DNA of 18,327 bases from NCBI GenBank assembly GCA_005878665.1, contig VBLR01000128.1, forward strand, positions 1 through 18,327. Reading direction: 5' to 3'. The DNA comes from Methanobacteriota archaeon (GTDB taxonomy: Archaea; Thermoplasmatota; Thermoplasmata; RBG-16-68-12). Positions 6,201 through 12,782 of the stretch are shown in pieces. Below the pieces are notes generated by a model. The model was given only the letters and a program-made list of their open reading frames with translations. It did no database searches and had not been told where the DNA came from. Made by a program: the position numbers and the translations under genes. Within the stretch, counting starts at the first letter, position 1. Every line of letters starts with the position of its first letter.

Positions 6201-7019
6201 GTGCGGGAGGAGGACGTCGCGCGGGCCCTCGAGACCCTCGGACTGACCGGAAAGGAGTCTCGCGCGTACACCAGCCTGCTCCAGAACGGGGTCGCGACCG
6301 CCCAGCAGGTCAGCCAACTCCTCGGAGTCCAGTATCCAGCGGTGTATCGGATCCTCCAATCGCTCCAAACCAAAGGCTGGATCGAGGTGTCGCGGGAACG
6401 ACCGAACCGGTATCGGGCGCGCGCGCCTCGAATTGTCGCGGAAGAGGCACGCCAGTCCAAAGGCGATGATCTCGTCGCCGCCGCCGAGATGGTTGGCGGG
6501 TTGAAGGAAAGCCCTCCGCCCAAGGCTCGGGAAACCGAGACCGATCTCTGGATCTACAAAGGCACGGAGTCGATCGGACGCAAGCTCCGCGAGGTCGTCC
6601 TCTCGAGCAGTGGACAGATCCTGTGCGTGAGTCCGTTCCCCGTGGCCCCCGAGATCCTCCGGCTCCTCTTCGACGCGCTCGGCCGGTCCCATCGAGGGGT
6701 GCGAGTCGTCCTGAACGAGGCGAATCGGGGAGATCTCGCGGAGCTGGGAAGTCTCCTCGGACGGAACATGCGCGTCCAGTTCCACTTCCCCGCGCGGCCC
6801 CTCTCTGCGACGAGGCTCGCCCACACCTATGTATTCCCGAGCGACCAGGAGGTTTTCATCCTGAACTCGTTCTACCGCGATGGGGAGCTCGCGACCGACA
6901 AACTCCAGGGGCTGTGGATCGGCGATATGGACTTCGTGAGGATCCAGCTCGAAGCGATGCTCTTGGACCTGTCGACGCCGACGCCCCGCGAGCGCAAAGC
7001 GTTTCCGAAGGCCCGCTGA
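6201..7019 (+). CDS. TrmB-family transcriptional regulator
   Basis: The 272-residue protein has an N-terminal TrmB-type winged helix-turn-helix. LETLGLTGKESRAYTSLL is the hallmark first helix pair, VATAQQVSQLLGVQYPAVYR is the recognition region, and the wing is KGWIEVSRERPNRYRA. From about residue 115 a C-terminal domain follows (YKGTESIGRKLREVVLSSSG), resembling the phospholipase-D-like effector domain of the family. TrmB-like proteins control sugar uptake and central metabolism; no effector can be read here. The GTG start follows a TATA region at leaderless distance and a TM-box-like palindrome. The gene interrupts the ribosomal-protein cluster in the opposite orientation, and its stop is only 2 bp from the rpl11 stop. 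Confidence 0.88.
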   Translation: MREEDVARALETLGLTGKESRAYTSLLQNGVATAQQVSQLLGVQYPAVYRILQSLQTKGWIEVSRERPNRYRARAPRIVAEEARQSKGDDLVAAAEMVGGLKESPPPKARETETDLWIYKGTESIGRKLREVVLSSSGQILCVSPFPVAPEILRLLFDALGRSHRGVRVVLNEANRGDLAELGSLLGRNMRVQFHFPARPLSATRLAHTYVFPSDQEVFILNSFYRDGELATDKLQGLWIGDMDFVRIQLEAMLLDLSTPTPRERKAFPKAR

Positions 7020-7021
7020 CC

Positions 7022-7501
7022 TCAGCCCGCGAACTGCTTGTCGTACTTTCCGGCCTGGATTTCTTTCGAGAGCTCTTTCGCGGGTTTCCCTTCGACCGTG
7101 ACGCCCATCGAGACGCACGTGCCCACGACCTCGAGGACGCGCGCCTTCAGGGATTTCCCTTGCATGGCGTCCGCTTTCATGTTCGCGATCTTGCCCGCCT
7201 GCGCGAGGGAGAGGTTCCCAACGCGCGTCTTGCCCGGATCGCCGGATCCTTTCTCGACCTTCAGCTCCTTGACAATCAACGCGGACGTCGGCGGTGTCCC
7301 GACCTCGATCGTGAAGGCTTTCGATTTCGGGTCGACAATCAGGGTGACGGGGACCTTCATCCCTTCGAAGCTTTTCGTCTTCTCGTTGATCGCTTTGATG
7401 ATCTCGACGATGTTGAGGCCGAGCGGACCGAGCGCCGGTCCCAACGGAGGTCCGGGGGTGGCCTTGCCGCCATCGACCAGCACATTGAGCTTCTCAACCA
7501 T
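7022..7501 (-). CDS. rpl11: Ribosomal protein L11
   Basis: The 159-residue L11 binds the GTPase-associated region of 23S rRNA. The N-terminal proline-rich switch is plain (VDGGKATPGPPLGPALGPLG), and the C-terminal rRNA-binding domain includes GNLSLAQAGKIANMKADAM and LEVVGTCVSMGVTVEGK. The family usually lies directly upstream of rpl1, but here a TrmB-type gene comes between. A TATA box lies about 45 bp before the ATG, and a perfect palindrome sits between the TATA and the expected transcript start. No strong ribosome-binding site is seen. Confidence 0.97.
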   Translation of the reverse strand: MVEKLNVLVDGGKATPGPPLGPALGPLGLNIVEIIKAINEKTKSFEGMKVPVTLIVDPKSKAFTIEVGTPPTSALIVKELKVEKGSGDPGKTRVGNLSLAQAGKIANMKADAMQGKSLKARVLEVVGTCVSMGVTVEGKPAKELSKEIQAGKYDKQFAG

Positions 7502-7521
7502 CGTCGGAACCTGAGTGAGCC

Positions 7522-7539
7522 GGCCCGAGAGAACGGGCC
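7522..7539 (-). promoter_or_regulatory. Perfect inverted repeat between the TATA box and expected start of rpl11
   Basis: GGCCCG-AGAGAA-CGGGCC is a 6-bp perfect repeat directly beside the TATA box (7541-7548). Protein bound here would block the initiation complex. If transcription starts further upstream, it would instead form a hairpin in the leader close to the start codon. Confidence 0.4.
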
Positions 7540-7540
7540 A

Positions 7541-7548
7541 CCATAAAC
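7541..7548 (-). promoter_or_regulatory. TATA element for rpl11
   Basis: AATGTTTATGG on the minus strand predicts a transcript start near 7519 and a leader of about 18 nt before the ATG at 7501. Confidence 0.55.
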
Positions 7549-7655
7549 ATTTCGACCGGAATCATTGAGTGCCTTCCGCCCTTGAGCTACGTATTCTTGG
7601 AAAGCGCAGAACTTACGCTGGAGACGGCCACGGCGAATCCTCTGGCAATTGTGAC

Positions 7656-7678
7656 AAAATTAACCCTAAATAAGGTTA
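7656..7678 (-). promoter_or_regulatory. AT-rich island after spt5: second promoter or terminator
   Basis: CTTATTTAGGG with upstream AACC looks like the rpl1 promoter element and would start a transcript near 7643 with a leader of about 140 nt before rpl11. The same bases also form a short stem (TAACC/GGTTA) followed by ATTTTG on the minus strand, which could end the ftsZ-secE-spt5 transcript. The sequence does not decide between these. The rest of the 216-bp gap shows no gene or tRNA. Confidence 0.35.
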
Positions 7679-7717
7679 GCGACCAGAAGAACGGCCAGCC
7701 GATGCCGACGGCCTGAC

Positions 7718-8644
7718 TCACTTCTCCTCTTCCTTCTGGAGGACCCGCACGCTGTCGCCACGAACGGTTACGGGGATCCGGACCATCGCTTCGAACAGCT
7801 CGACAGTGATCTCTTCCTTGGTCTCGTCGATCTTCATGACCCGAGCCTTCTCGCCCTTGAACGGGCCGGCGACCAGCTCAACGATGTCGCCCTCCATAAT
7901 CCCGCTGACGATCGGCTTCGGGGTGAGGTATGCCTCGATCTCCGAGAACGCGATTCCCGTCGACTCTCCCTCACCTTTCACGACGCCGCGCGCCCGTCGG
8001 AGACCGCGCACGACCTCTTCCAAGCGGTCCGGATTCATGCTCTCGACGTACACGTATCCACGGAAGTTCGCCGGCACGAGGATCGAGAACACACCGACGT
8101 CTTTCGCCTTGGCCCGCGCGTAGATCGCGTCGGCCACCGCGCGTTCGTGACCGATCGACGACTTCACCGCGAGGACCGCTTGCCGCGCGCTGAAGCTCAG
8201 GGTCTTCGCGTCGAACGCCCCCGGATCGCCCTTCGAAATCGCGTTGACGACGACGTTCAACCGGTCCCCGTAGCGCGCGCCTTTCGGACAGGTGACGGTC
8301 AACGTGACCTCCCGTTGGCCGTCGGCGATCAGCCGGAACTCCTTCTCCGTGACCTTCGTGAAGGTGACGTCCCACACTTTCTCTTCGACGCCGTACAATT
8401 TGACGGTCCACTCCGGCGGGTCCGGAAGCTCGGAGTTGTAGACGAGGTCCACTTTGATCCGGATCGTATCATCCTCGGTCCCCGTGTTCGTGACGATGAC
8501 CGGGTATTCTTTCGTCTGACCCGCGGTGAGGGAGACCTTCTCCTCTTTCAGGTCCAGCTTGACCGCGTAGTGGCCGACCGCGGGCGGCTCCTGCTTGGGC
8601 TCCGCCTTCGCCTCGCGCCTCGATAGATCGTCGAGGAGTCCCAT
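7718..8644 (-). CDS. spt5: Transcription elongation factor Spt5 with an extra N-terminal Ig-like domain
   Basis: The 308-residue protein ends in a normal archaeal Spt5. The NGN domain (about residues 154-245) includes LAVKSSIGHERAVADAIYAR, FSILVPANFRGYVYVES and VRGLRRARGVVKG, and the KOW domain (about 249-308) begins MEGDIVELVAGPFKGEKARV. Archaeal Spt5 is usually about 150 residues, so half of this protein is extra. Residues about 25-150 have a beta-rich pattern (VSLTAGQTKEYPVIVTNTGT and REVTLTVTCPKGARYGDRLN) like the Ig-like NEW3/CARDB folds usually seen in extracytoplasmic proteins. No signal peptide or membrane helix is present. The gene follows secE by 4 bp. Spt5 with Spt4 clamps RNA polymerase; what the added domain binds is unknown. 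Confidence 0.93.
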   Translation of the reverse strand: MGLLDDLSRREAKAEPKQEPPAVGHYAVKLDLKEEKVSLTAGQTKEYPVIVTNTGTEDDTIRIKVDLVYNSELPDPPEWTVKLYGVEEKVWDVTFTKVTEKEFRLIADGQREVTLTVTCPKGARYGDRLNVVVNAISKGDPGAFDAKTLSFSARQAVLAVKSSIGHERAVADAIYARAKAKDVGVFSILVPANFRGYVYVESMNPDRLEEVVRGLRRARGVVKGEGESTGIAFSEIEAYLTPKPIVSGIMEGDIVELVAGPFKGEKARVMKIDETKEEITVELFEAMVRIPVTVRGDSVRVLQKEEEK

Positions 8645-8648
8645 TCGA

Positions 8649-8900
8649 TTACCGCCCCACGAACCCGAAGATCCCGTGGAAGAGGCCGGGCCCGTATCGC
8701 ATGATCAGGTAGATCAGGAAGCCGAGGGCTCCGATCGCCGCGATCCCGATTCCGGTGATGAGCACGACTTTAGAGTACTCGTCCGGCGTGGGCCTGCGCG
8801 CCATCTTCAGGACGCGACCGTAACGGCCTTTCCCGAGGCGCTTCGCGCGCTCCTCGATCCGCCGTTGCACCTCCCAGCTCTTGTCCACGATGTCCGCCAT
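8649..8900 (-). CDS. secE: Preprotein translocase subunit SecE (Sec61 gamma)
   Basis: The 83-residue SecE has an amphipathic N-terminal helix region (KSWEVQRRIEERAKRLG), the conserved RRPTPDEYSKV segment, and one membrane helix at about residues 45-67. It belongs to the SecYEbeta channel and commonly neighbours spt5 in archaea. Two starts are possible: a GTG at 8909 overlapping the ftsZ stop as GTGA, or the ATG at 8900. The ATG is preferred because GGTGA lies five bases before it. Spt5 follows 4 bp after the stop. Confidence 0.92.
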   Translation of the reverse strand: MADIVDKSWEVQRRIEERAKRLGKGRYGRVLKMARRPTPDEYSKVVLITGIGIAAIGALGFLIYLIMRYGPGLFHGIFGFVGR

Positions 8901-8905
8901 CAGCC

Positions 8906-10012
8906 TCACCGTACGATGTCGACCCCGCCGTGGGCACGCACGTGCTCCCCCGGCCCGAGGATCTGCTTGGACCGCACGCCGGTCAGGATGAGCATGACCC
9001 GGAGCTTGTGCTCGAGGCTCGGATCGACCGCGGCGCCCCAGATGATCCGCGCGTTCGGGGCGATCCGACCCTGGACGATCTCGGCGACCTTCTCCGCCTC
9101 GGCCACGCTCATGTCGTTCCCGCCCGTGACATTCACGAGGGCTCCGGTCGCGGCGCTGATGTCGACGTCGATCAGGGGCGAGTTGATCGCCTCTTCGATC
9201 GCCTCCTCCGCGCGGTTGTCTCGATCGGACTCGCCGAGGCCGATCATCGCGACCCCACCACCCTTCATGATCGTCTTGATGTCGTTGAAGTCGAGGTTCA
9301 CGAGGCCGGGCTTCGTGATGACCTCCGTGATCCCTTTGATGCCTCGCATCAGCACATCGTCCGCGACCTTGAACGCCGCATTCAGGGCCAGACGCGGGAC
9401 GAGTTCAAGGAGTTTGTCATTCGGGATCACGACGACGGTGTCCGCGAAGTTCCGGAGCTTCTCGAGGCCATACTCCGCATTCTCCGCCCGGATGGCGCCC
9501 TCGGCCCGGAACGGGAACGTGCAGATCGCGATCGTCAGGGCGCCCGCCTCCTTCGACAGCTGCGCGAGGACCGGGGCGCCGCCCGTGCCGGTGCCGCCTC
9601 CGAGGCCGCAGGTGATGAACACCATGTCCGCACCCTGGACGACGGACCGCAGTTCGTCCGCGGCCTCGCGGGCAGACTCCTCGCCGACTTGGGGGAGCGC
9701 GCCGGCTCCGAGGCCTCGCGTCACGCGGCGGCCCAGGAGGAGCTTGTGCGGGGATCGGATGATGAGGAGATGCTGGGCGTCCGTGTTCGCGGCGAACAAC
9801 TCTGCTCCGACGATGCCGGATTCGACGAGGCGGTCGATCGTGTTGCAGCCGCCGCCCCCAACTCCGACGATCTTGATATTCGTCCGGAGGCTCGCGAGGA
9901 TCCGCTCGAGTTCGGCGTCTTCCGCGTCGACGCCAACCCTTTGCATGGGGGACTCAGGAAGCCGCGGCTGAACGCCCGAGCGACTCACCACTTCCCTGAC
10001 AATGGAATCCAT
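8906..10012 (-). CDS. ftsZ: Cell division GTPase FtsZ (downstream paralogue)
   Basis: The 368-residue tubulin-fold GTPase polymerises at the archaeal division site. Visible motifs are the nucleotide loop GVGGGGCNT (residues 50-58), the tubulin signature GGGTGTG at 138-144 followed by GAPVLA, and the T7 catalytic loop NLDFND with Asn239, Asp241 and Asp244. The frame extends 16 codons upstream, but the ATG at 10012 has GGAGG seven bases before it (10020-10024) and a TATA box with a 44-nt leader. The stop overlaps the region before secE, so ftsZ, secE and spt5 form one operon. Archaea often carry FtsZ1 and FtsZ2; I cannot say which type this is. Confidence 0.95.
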   Translation of the reverse strand: MDSIVREVVSRSGVQPRLPESPMQRVGVDAEDAELERILASLRTNIKIVGVGGGGCNTIDRLVESGIVGAELFAANTDAQHLLIIRSPHKLLLGRRVTRGLGAGALPQVGEESAREAADELRSVVQGADMVFITCGLGGGTGTGGAPVLAQLSKEAGALTIAICTFPFRAEGAIRAENAEYGLEKLRNFADTVVVIPNDKLLELVPRLALNAAFKVADDVLMRGIKGITEVITKPGLVNLDFNDIKTIMKGGGVAMIGLGESDRDNRAEEAIEEAINSPLIDVDISAATGALVNVTGGNDMSVAEAEKVAEIVQGRIAPNARIIWGAAVDPSLEHKLRVMLILTGVRSKQILGPGEHVRAHGGVDIVR

Positions 10013-10078
10013 TTTTCGGCCTCCGGCTGCCCGAGGAAGCGAATGAAGCAACCGCGACATTCACGTAAAGGAGGAGGA

Positions 10079-10087
10079 TTAATAAAT
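10079..10087 (-). promoter_or_regulatory. TATA element for the ftsZ-secE-spt5 operon
   Basis: ACATTTATTAATCC on the minus strand is a strong AT-rich element predicting a start near 10056, about 44 nt before the ATG at 10012. It shows that the second ftsZ is not simply cotranscribed with the first. Confidence 0.6.
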
Positions 10088-10094
10088 GTTTCCG

Positions 10095-10143
10095 GGATTG
10101 CGCCTTCCTCCTCCCGTCCCGTGGAGTCTCCACGGAGCAATCC
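10095..10143 (-). terminator. Nested inverted repeats between the two ftsZ genes
   Basis: Directly after the stop of the upstream ftsZ, GGATTGC and GCAATCC (10095-10101 and 10137-10143) form an outer 7-bp stem. Inside it is the perfect 17-nt palindrome CCGTGGAGTCTCCACGG (10119-10135). No T run follows on the minus strand, so this is not a textbook terminator. It could be a 3'-end processing or attenuation structure, or an operator near the next promoter. Confidence 0.4.
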
Positions 10144-11238
10144 TCAGCGGATCACGTCGACGCCGACGCGGGCCTTCTCCTCCGACGGGTCTCGTCGCCC
10201 GACGATCTGTTTGGACTTGACGCCGGTCGCGACGAGCATGACGCGCAGCGTGTGTTCGAGTGACGCATCGACCGTCGCGCCCCAGATGATCCGCGCCGTG
10301 GGAGAGACTTTCGACTGGACGACCTCGGCGACGCGTTCCGCTTCGGAGATCGTCATGTCGTTGCCGCCCGTGACGTTGATCAGAACGCCGTGGGCGGTCG
10401 AGACATCGACCTCGAGAAGGGGCGAGTTGATGGCCTCCTCGATCGCCTCGACGGCGCGGTTGTCGCCGACCGCCTGGCTCTCGCCCAGGCCGATCATCGC
10501 GACCCCGCCGCCTTTCATGATCGTCTTGACATCGTTGAAGTCGAGGTTTACAAGGCCGGGCTTCGTGATGATCTCGGTGAGTCCCTTGATCGATCGCATC
10601 AGGACCTCGTCGGCGAACTTGAAGGCGAGGTTCAACGACTGCCTCGGCACGAGGTCGAGCAACTTGTCGTTCGGGATCGTGATCACGGTGTCGGCGGCGT
10701 CGCGGAGTCGCTCGAGCCCCCATTCCGCGCTCTCCATCCGGAGCTTTCCTTCTCCTCGGAACGGCAAGGTGACGACCGCGATTGTCAGGGCGCCCATCTC
10801 CTTCGCAAGCCGCGCAACGTAACCGCAGCTGCCCGTGCCCGTGCCGCCGCCGAGGCCGCACGTCACGAAGACGATGTCCGCTCCTTGGACGATGGCCCGC
10901 AACTCTTCTTCGGCCTCCCGGGCCGCTTCCTCGCCAATCTGCGGCAACGCACCGGCCCCGAGGCCCTTTGTGATGCGTCGACCGAGGAGGACCTTCTTCG
11001 GGGCCGCGATGTGGAGCAAGTGTTGCGCATCCGTGTTGCATGCGAACAGCTCGGCCCCGACGATTCCCTCGTTGTAGACCCGGCCGATCGTGTTGCATCC
11101 GCCGCCTCCGAGGCCGATGATCTTGATATTCGTCCGCATCTTGCTGAGCATCTCTTCGAGCTCGGCGTCGACCCGGCTGTCTTCAAATGCGGGGGCACTC
11201 CCTTCCCGGGCGAGAACGTCCTCTAACATCGAGTTCAT
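10144..11238 (-). CDS. ftsZ: Cell division GTPase FtsZ (upstream, divergent paralogue)
   Basis: The 364-residue FtsZ paralogue has the nucleotide loop GLGGGGCNT at residues 42-50, the tubulin signature GGGTGTG at 130-136, and the T7 loop NLDFND with Asn231, Asp233 and Asp236, so GTPase function should be intact. After the signature it reads SCGYVA where FtsZ usually has [AS]APVVA. The start at 11238 is chosen over a 47-codon extension because an AGGTG lies just upstream, a TATA box gives a leader of about 42 nt, and the extension would overlap the promoter. It has its own promoter, separate from the other ftsZ 131 bp downstream. Confidence 0.95.
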   Translation of the reverse strand: MNSMLEDVLAREGSAPAFEDSRVDAELEEMLSKMRTNIKIIGLGGGGCNTIGRVYNEGIVGAELFACNTDAQHLLHIAAPKKVLLGRRITKGLGAGALPQIGEEAAREAEEELRAIVQGADIVFVTCGLGGGTGTGSCGYVARLAKEMGALTIAVVTLPFRGEGKLRMESAEWGLERLRDAADTVITIPNDKLLDLVPRQSLNLAFKFADEVLMRSIKGLTEIITKPGLVNLDFNDVKTIMKGGGVAMIGLGESQAVGDNRAVEAIEEAINSPLLEVDVSTAHGVLINVTGGNDMTISEAERVAEVVQSKVSPTARIIWGATVDASLEHTLRVMLVATGVKSKQIVGRRDPSEEKARVGVDVIR

Positions 11239-11302
11239 TGCGACACCTGCAGAGCCTGCGAGTTCATCCCATCCCGCAAGATGGCCGCGTATCCGGCGGA
11301 CG

Positions 11303-11312
11303 CTATTTAAAA
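11303..11312 (-). promoter_or_regulatory. TATA element for the upstream ftsZ
   Basis: CTTTTAAATAGC on the minus strand is a good TATA match. It predicts transcription from about 11280, about 42 nt before the ATG. Confidence 0.65.
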
Positions 11313-11375
11313 GTTGTCGGACGAACGTCCGCCGCGTTGACAAACGCGCGCGAATCGCGGTCCGCCGGAGCAAAT

Positions 11376-12668
11376 TCACTCGAAGAGTGCAGACTTCGAC
11401 GCTTTCCGGACCGCGTCGACGGCCTCGGCCGGCGCCGCGACCATGACGACCCAGTCGACGACCTGGCGCACCTGGAGAGCACGGCCGAGAGGACTCACTT
11501 TCGAAAAGGGCTTCACGCCATCGTCGTCGAGGATCGGGACTTCGGTCTTTGCAATCCGGGGTTCGCTCAGGAGGAGTTCGGGAAGCGGGACATCGACGAT
11601 GACCTGACCCGGTTTCACGCCCGCTCGTCGTGCGATGCGGTCCTCCACGCGCCGGCGCTCGTCCGGATCCTTGAACGATGCGAGCACGGCCCGCGTCGCG
11701 TCGGTCAGGTCGTCCCGATCCGACGCGAGCACGCGCTTGTAGAGCTTGCGATACTTCAGGCGCAACGCGATCTCTCGCTGGAGCGGTCCTTGATGCACGA
11801 GCCAGTTCAGCAGCTCGTGGTCCACCATCTTCTGGATGTCCGCGATCGGCGCATCGGATCGCTCCACGGCGCGCGCGAGCATCTCTTCGGCGATGCGCAC
11901 CGTCTTGTGGAAGTACACGGACGAGTACATGAGGCCCCGCGCGACGAGCATGCCTTCCAGGGCCGGGAGGCCTTTGCGGTCCAGCGCGAGCTCGCCTCGG
12001 TGGCTCCGGAGCGTCTGAAGGAGGCGGGAGAAGTCGATCGTCCCGTGGGTGGCGCCGGTGTAGTGCGCATCCCGCATCAGGTAGTCGATCTGGTCGGCGT
12101 CCATCGGGCTGTGGATGATCTGCGCCAAGTAGCGCTTCGATTCCTTCCGGCTTCCGGGCACGAGGAGGCTCGTTCCTTTCTCCGAGGGTCCGCGGATGAG
12201 CGCGGCAACCGCCGCGGGATCCACCCCATGTTCCTCGAGAACCTCGGGAATCCGCTTGACGTCTCGGAAGGCGTGCCGATCCTCGGGGGACACATTGTCG
12301 TCGTGGCCCGTGATGATGCCCTGCGTGAGGTGCATATGATCCACCGCGAGCTCGCGGCTCAGGACGTGCTCGAGGGTATGAGAGAACGGCCCGTGGCCGA
12401 CATCATGGAGAAGGCCCGCGGCCTGGACGAGTTTTCGTTCGTCCTCCGGCAGCCCGAGGGCTCGCGCCATCTCCCCCGCGACGTGCCCCACCCCGAGGCA
12501 GTGTTCGACGCGCGAATGATTCGCCCCGGGAAACACGAGATACGTGAGGCCGAGCTGACGAATCGAATTGAGTCGCTGGAGCTCGAGCGTTTCGAGGAGG
12601 TCGAGGGTCAGCGGATCGAGGCGGATCGTCCCATGGACCGTGTCGGTAATCGTCTTCAGATCCGCCAT
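11376..12668 (-). CDS. HD-domain phosphohydrolase, SAMHD1/dGTPase-like
   Basis: The 430-residue protein opens with DTVHGTIRLDPLTLDLLETL and QRLNSIRQLGLTYLVFPGA, typical of the SAMHD1-like HD family (COG1078). Metal ligands visible are His51 or His56 (NHSRVEHCLG), the pair His88-Asp89 (GLLHDVGHGPFSH) and a later Asp in SPMDADQIDYLMRD, probably Asp190. Family members are dNTP triphosphohydrolases or related phosphohydrolases; the substrate here is not established. The C-terminal 150 residues carry the LKYRKLYKR and VDVPLPE segments common to the family. The ATG at 12668 lies about 27 bp after a TATATATG box, so the mRNA is probably leaderless. Confidence 0.9.
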   Translation of the reverse strand: MADLKTITDTVHGTIRLDPLTLDLLETLELQRLNSIRQLGLTYLVFPGANHSRVEHCLGVGHVAGEMARALGLPEDERKLVQAAGLLHDVGHGPFSHTLEHVLSRELAVDHMHLTQGIITGHDDNVSPEDRHAFRDVKRIPEVLEEHGVDPAAVAALIRGPSEKGTSLLVPGSRKESKRYLAQIIHSPMDADQIDYLMRDAHYTGATHGTIDFSRLLQTLRSHRGELALDRKGLPALEGMLVARGLMYSSVYFHKTVRIAEEMLARAVERSDAPIADIQKMVDHELLNWLVHQGPLQREIALRLKYRKLYKRVLASDRDDLTDATRAVLASFKDPDERRRVEDRIARRAGVKPGQVIVDVPLPELLLSEPRIAKTEVPILDDDGVKPFSKVSPLGRALQVRQVVDWVVMVAAPAEAVDAVRKASKSALFE

Positions 12669-12691
12669 CCGACGCGCCAGCCCTTACCCGC

Positions 12692-12700
12692 ATATATAGA
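12692..12700 (-). promoter_or_regulatory. TATA element for the HD-domain gene
   Basis: ATCTATATATGCGGG on the minus strand is the clearest TATA box in the window. Its centre is 27-28 bp before the ATG, so the predicted transcript starts at or one base from the start codon. Confidence 0.7.
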
Positions 12701-12782
12701 TTCGGCGAGACCGTTCGATAAAGTGTCAACCGAATGTCGTCGGGAATGAATCGTCGGGTTTGGAGCGGGCGTCGCAGAGCGT

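Noticed and set aside
7502..7567. Short frame (23 codons) overlapping the rpl11 start
   Set aside because: It contains the rpl11 TATA box and palindrome and has no ribosome-binding site. It could be translated only if a further upstream promoter is used.
7565..7650. tRNA-like fragment (TAGCTCAAGG) upstream of rpl11 on the minus strand
   Set aside because: No acceptor stem, anticodon arm or T arm can be formed around it.
10013..10060. 16-residue extension of the downstream FtsZ
   Set aside because: The ATG at 10012 has GGAGG at ideal spacing, and the extension would begin at about the predicted transcript start.
8930..10822. 630-codon open frame on the plus strand
   Set aside because: It runs antisense through both ftsZ genes and their promoter region and encodes only low-complexity Arg/Asp-rich sequence.
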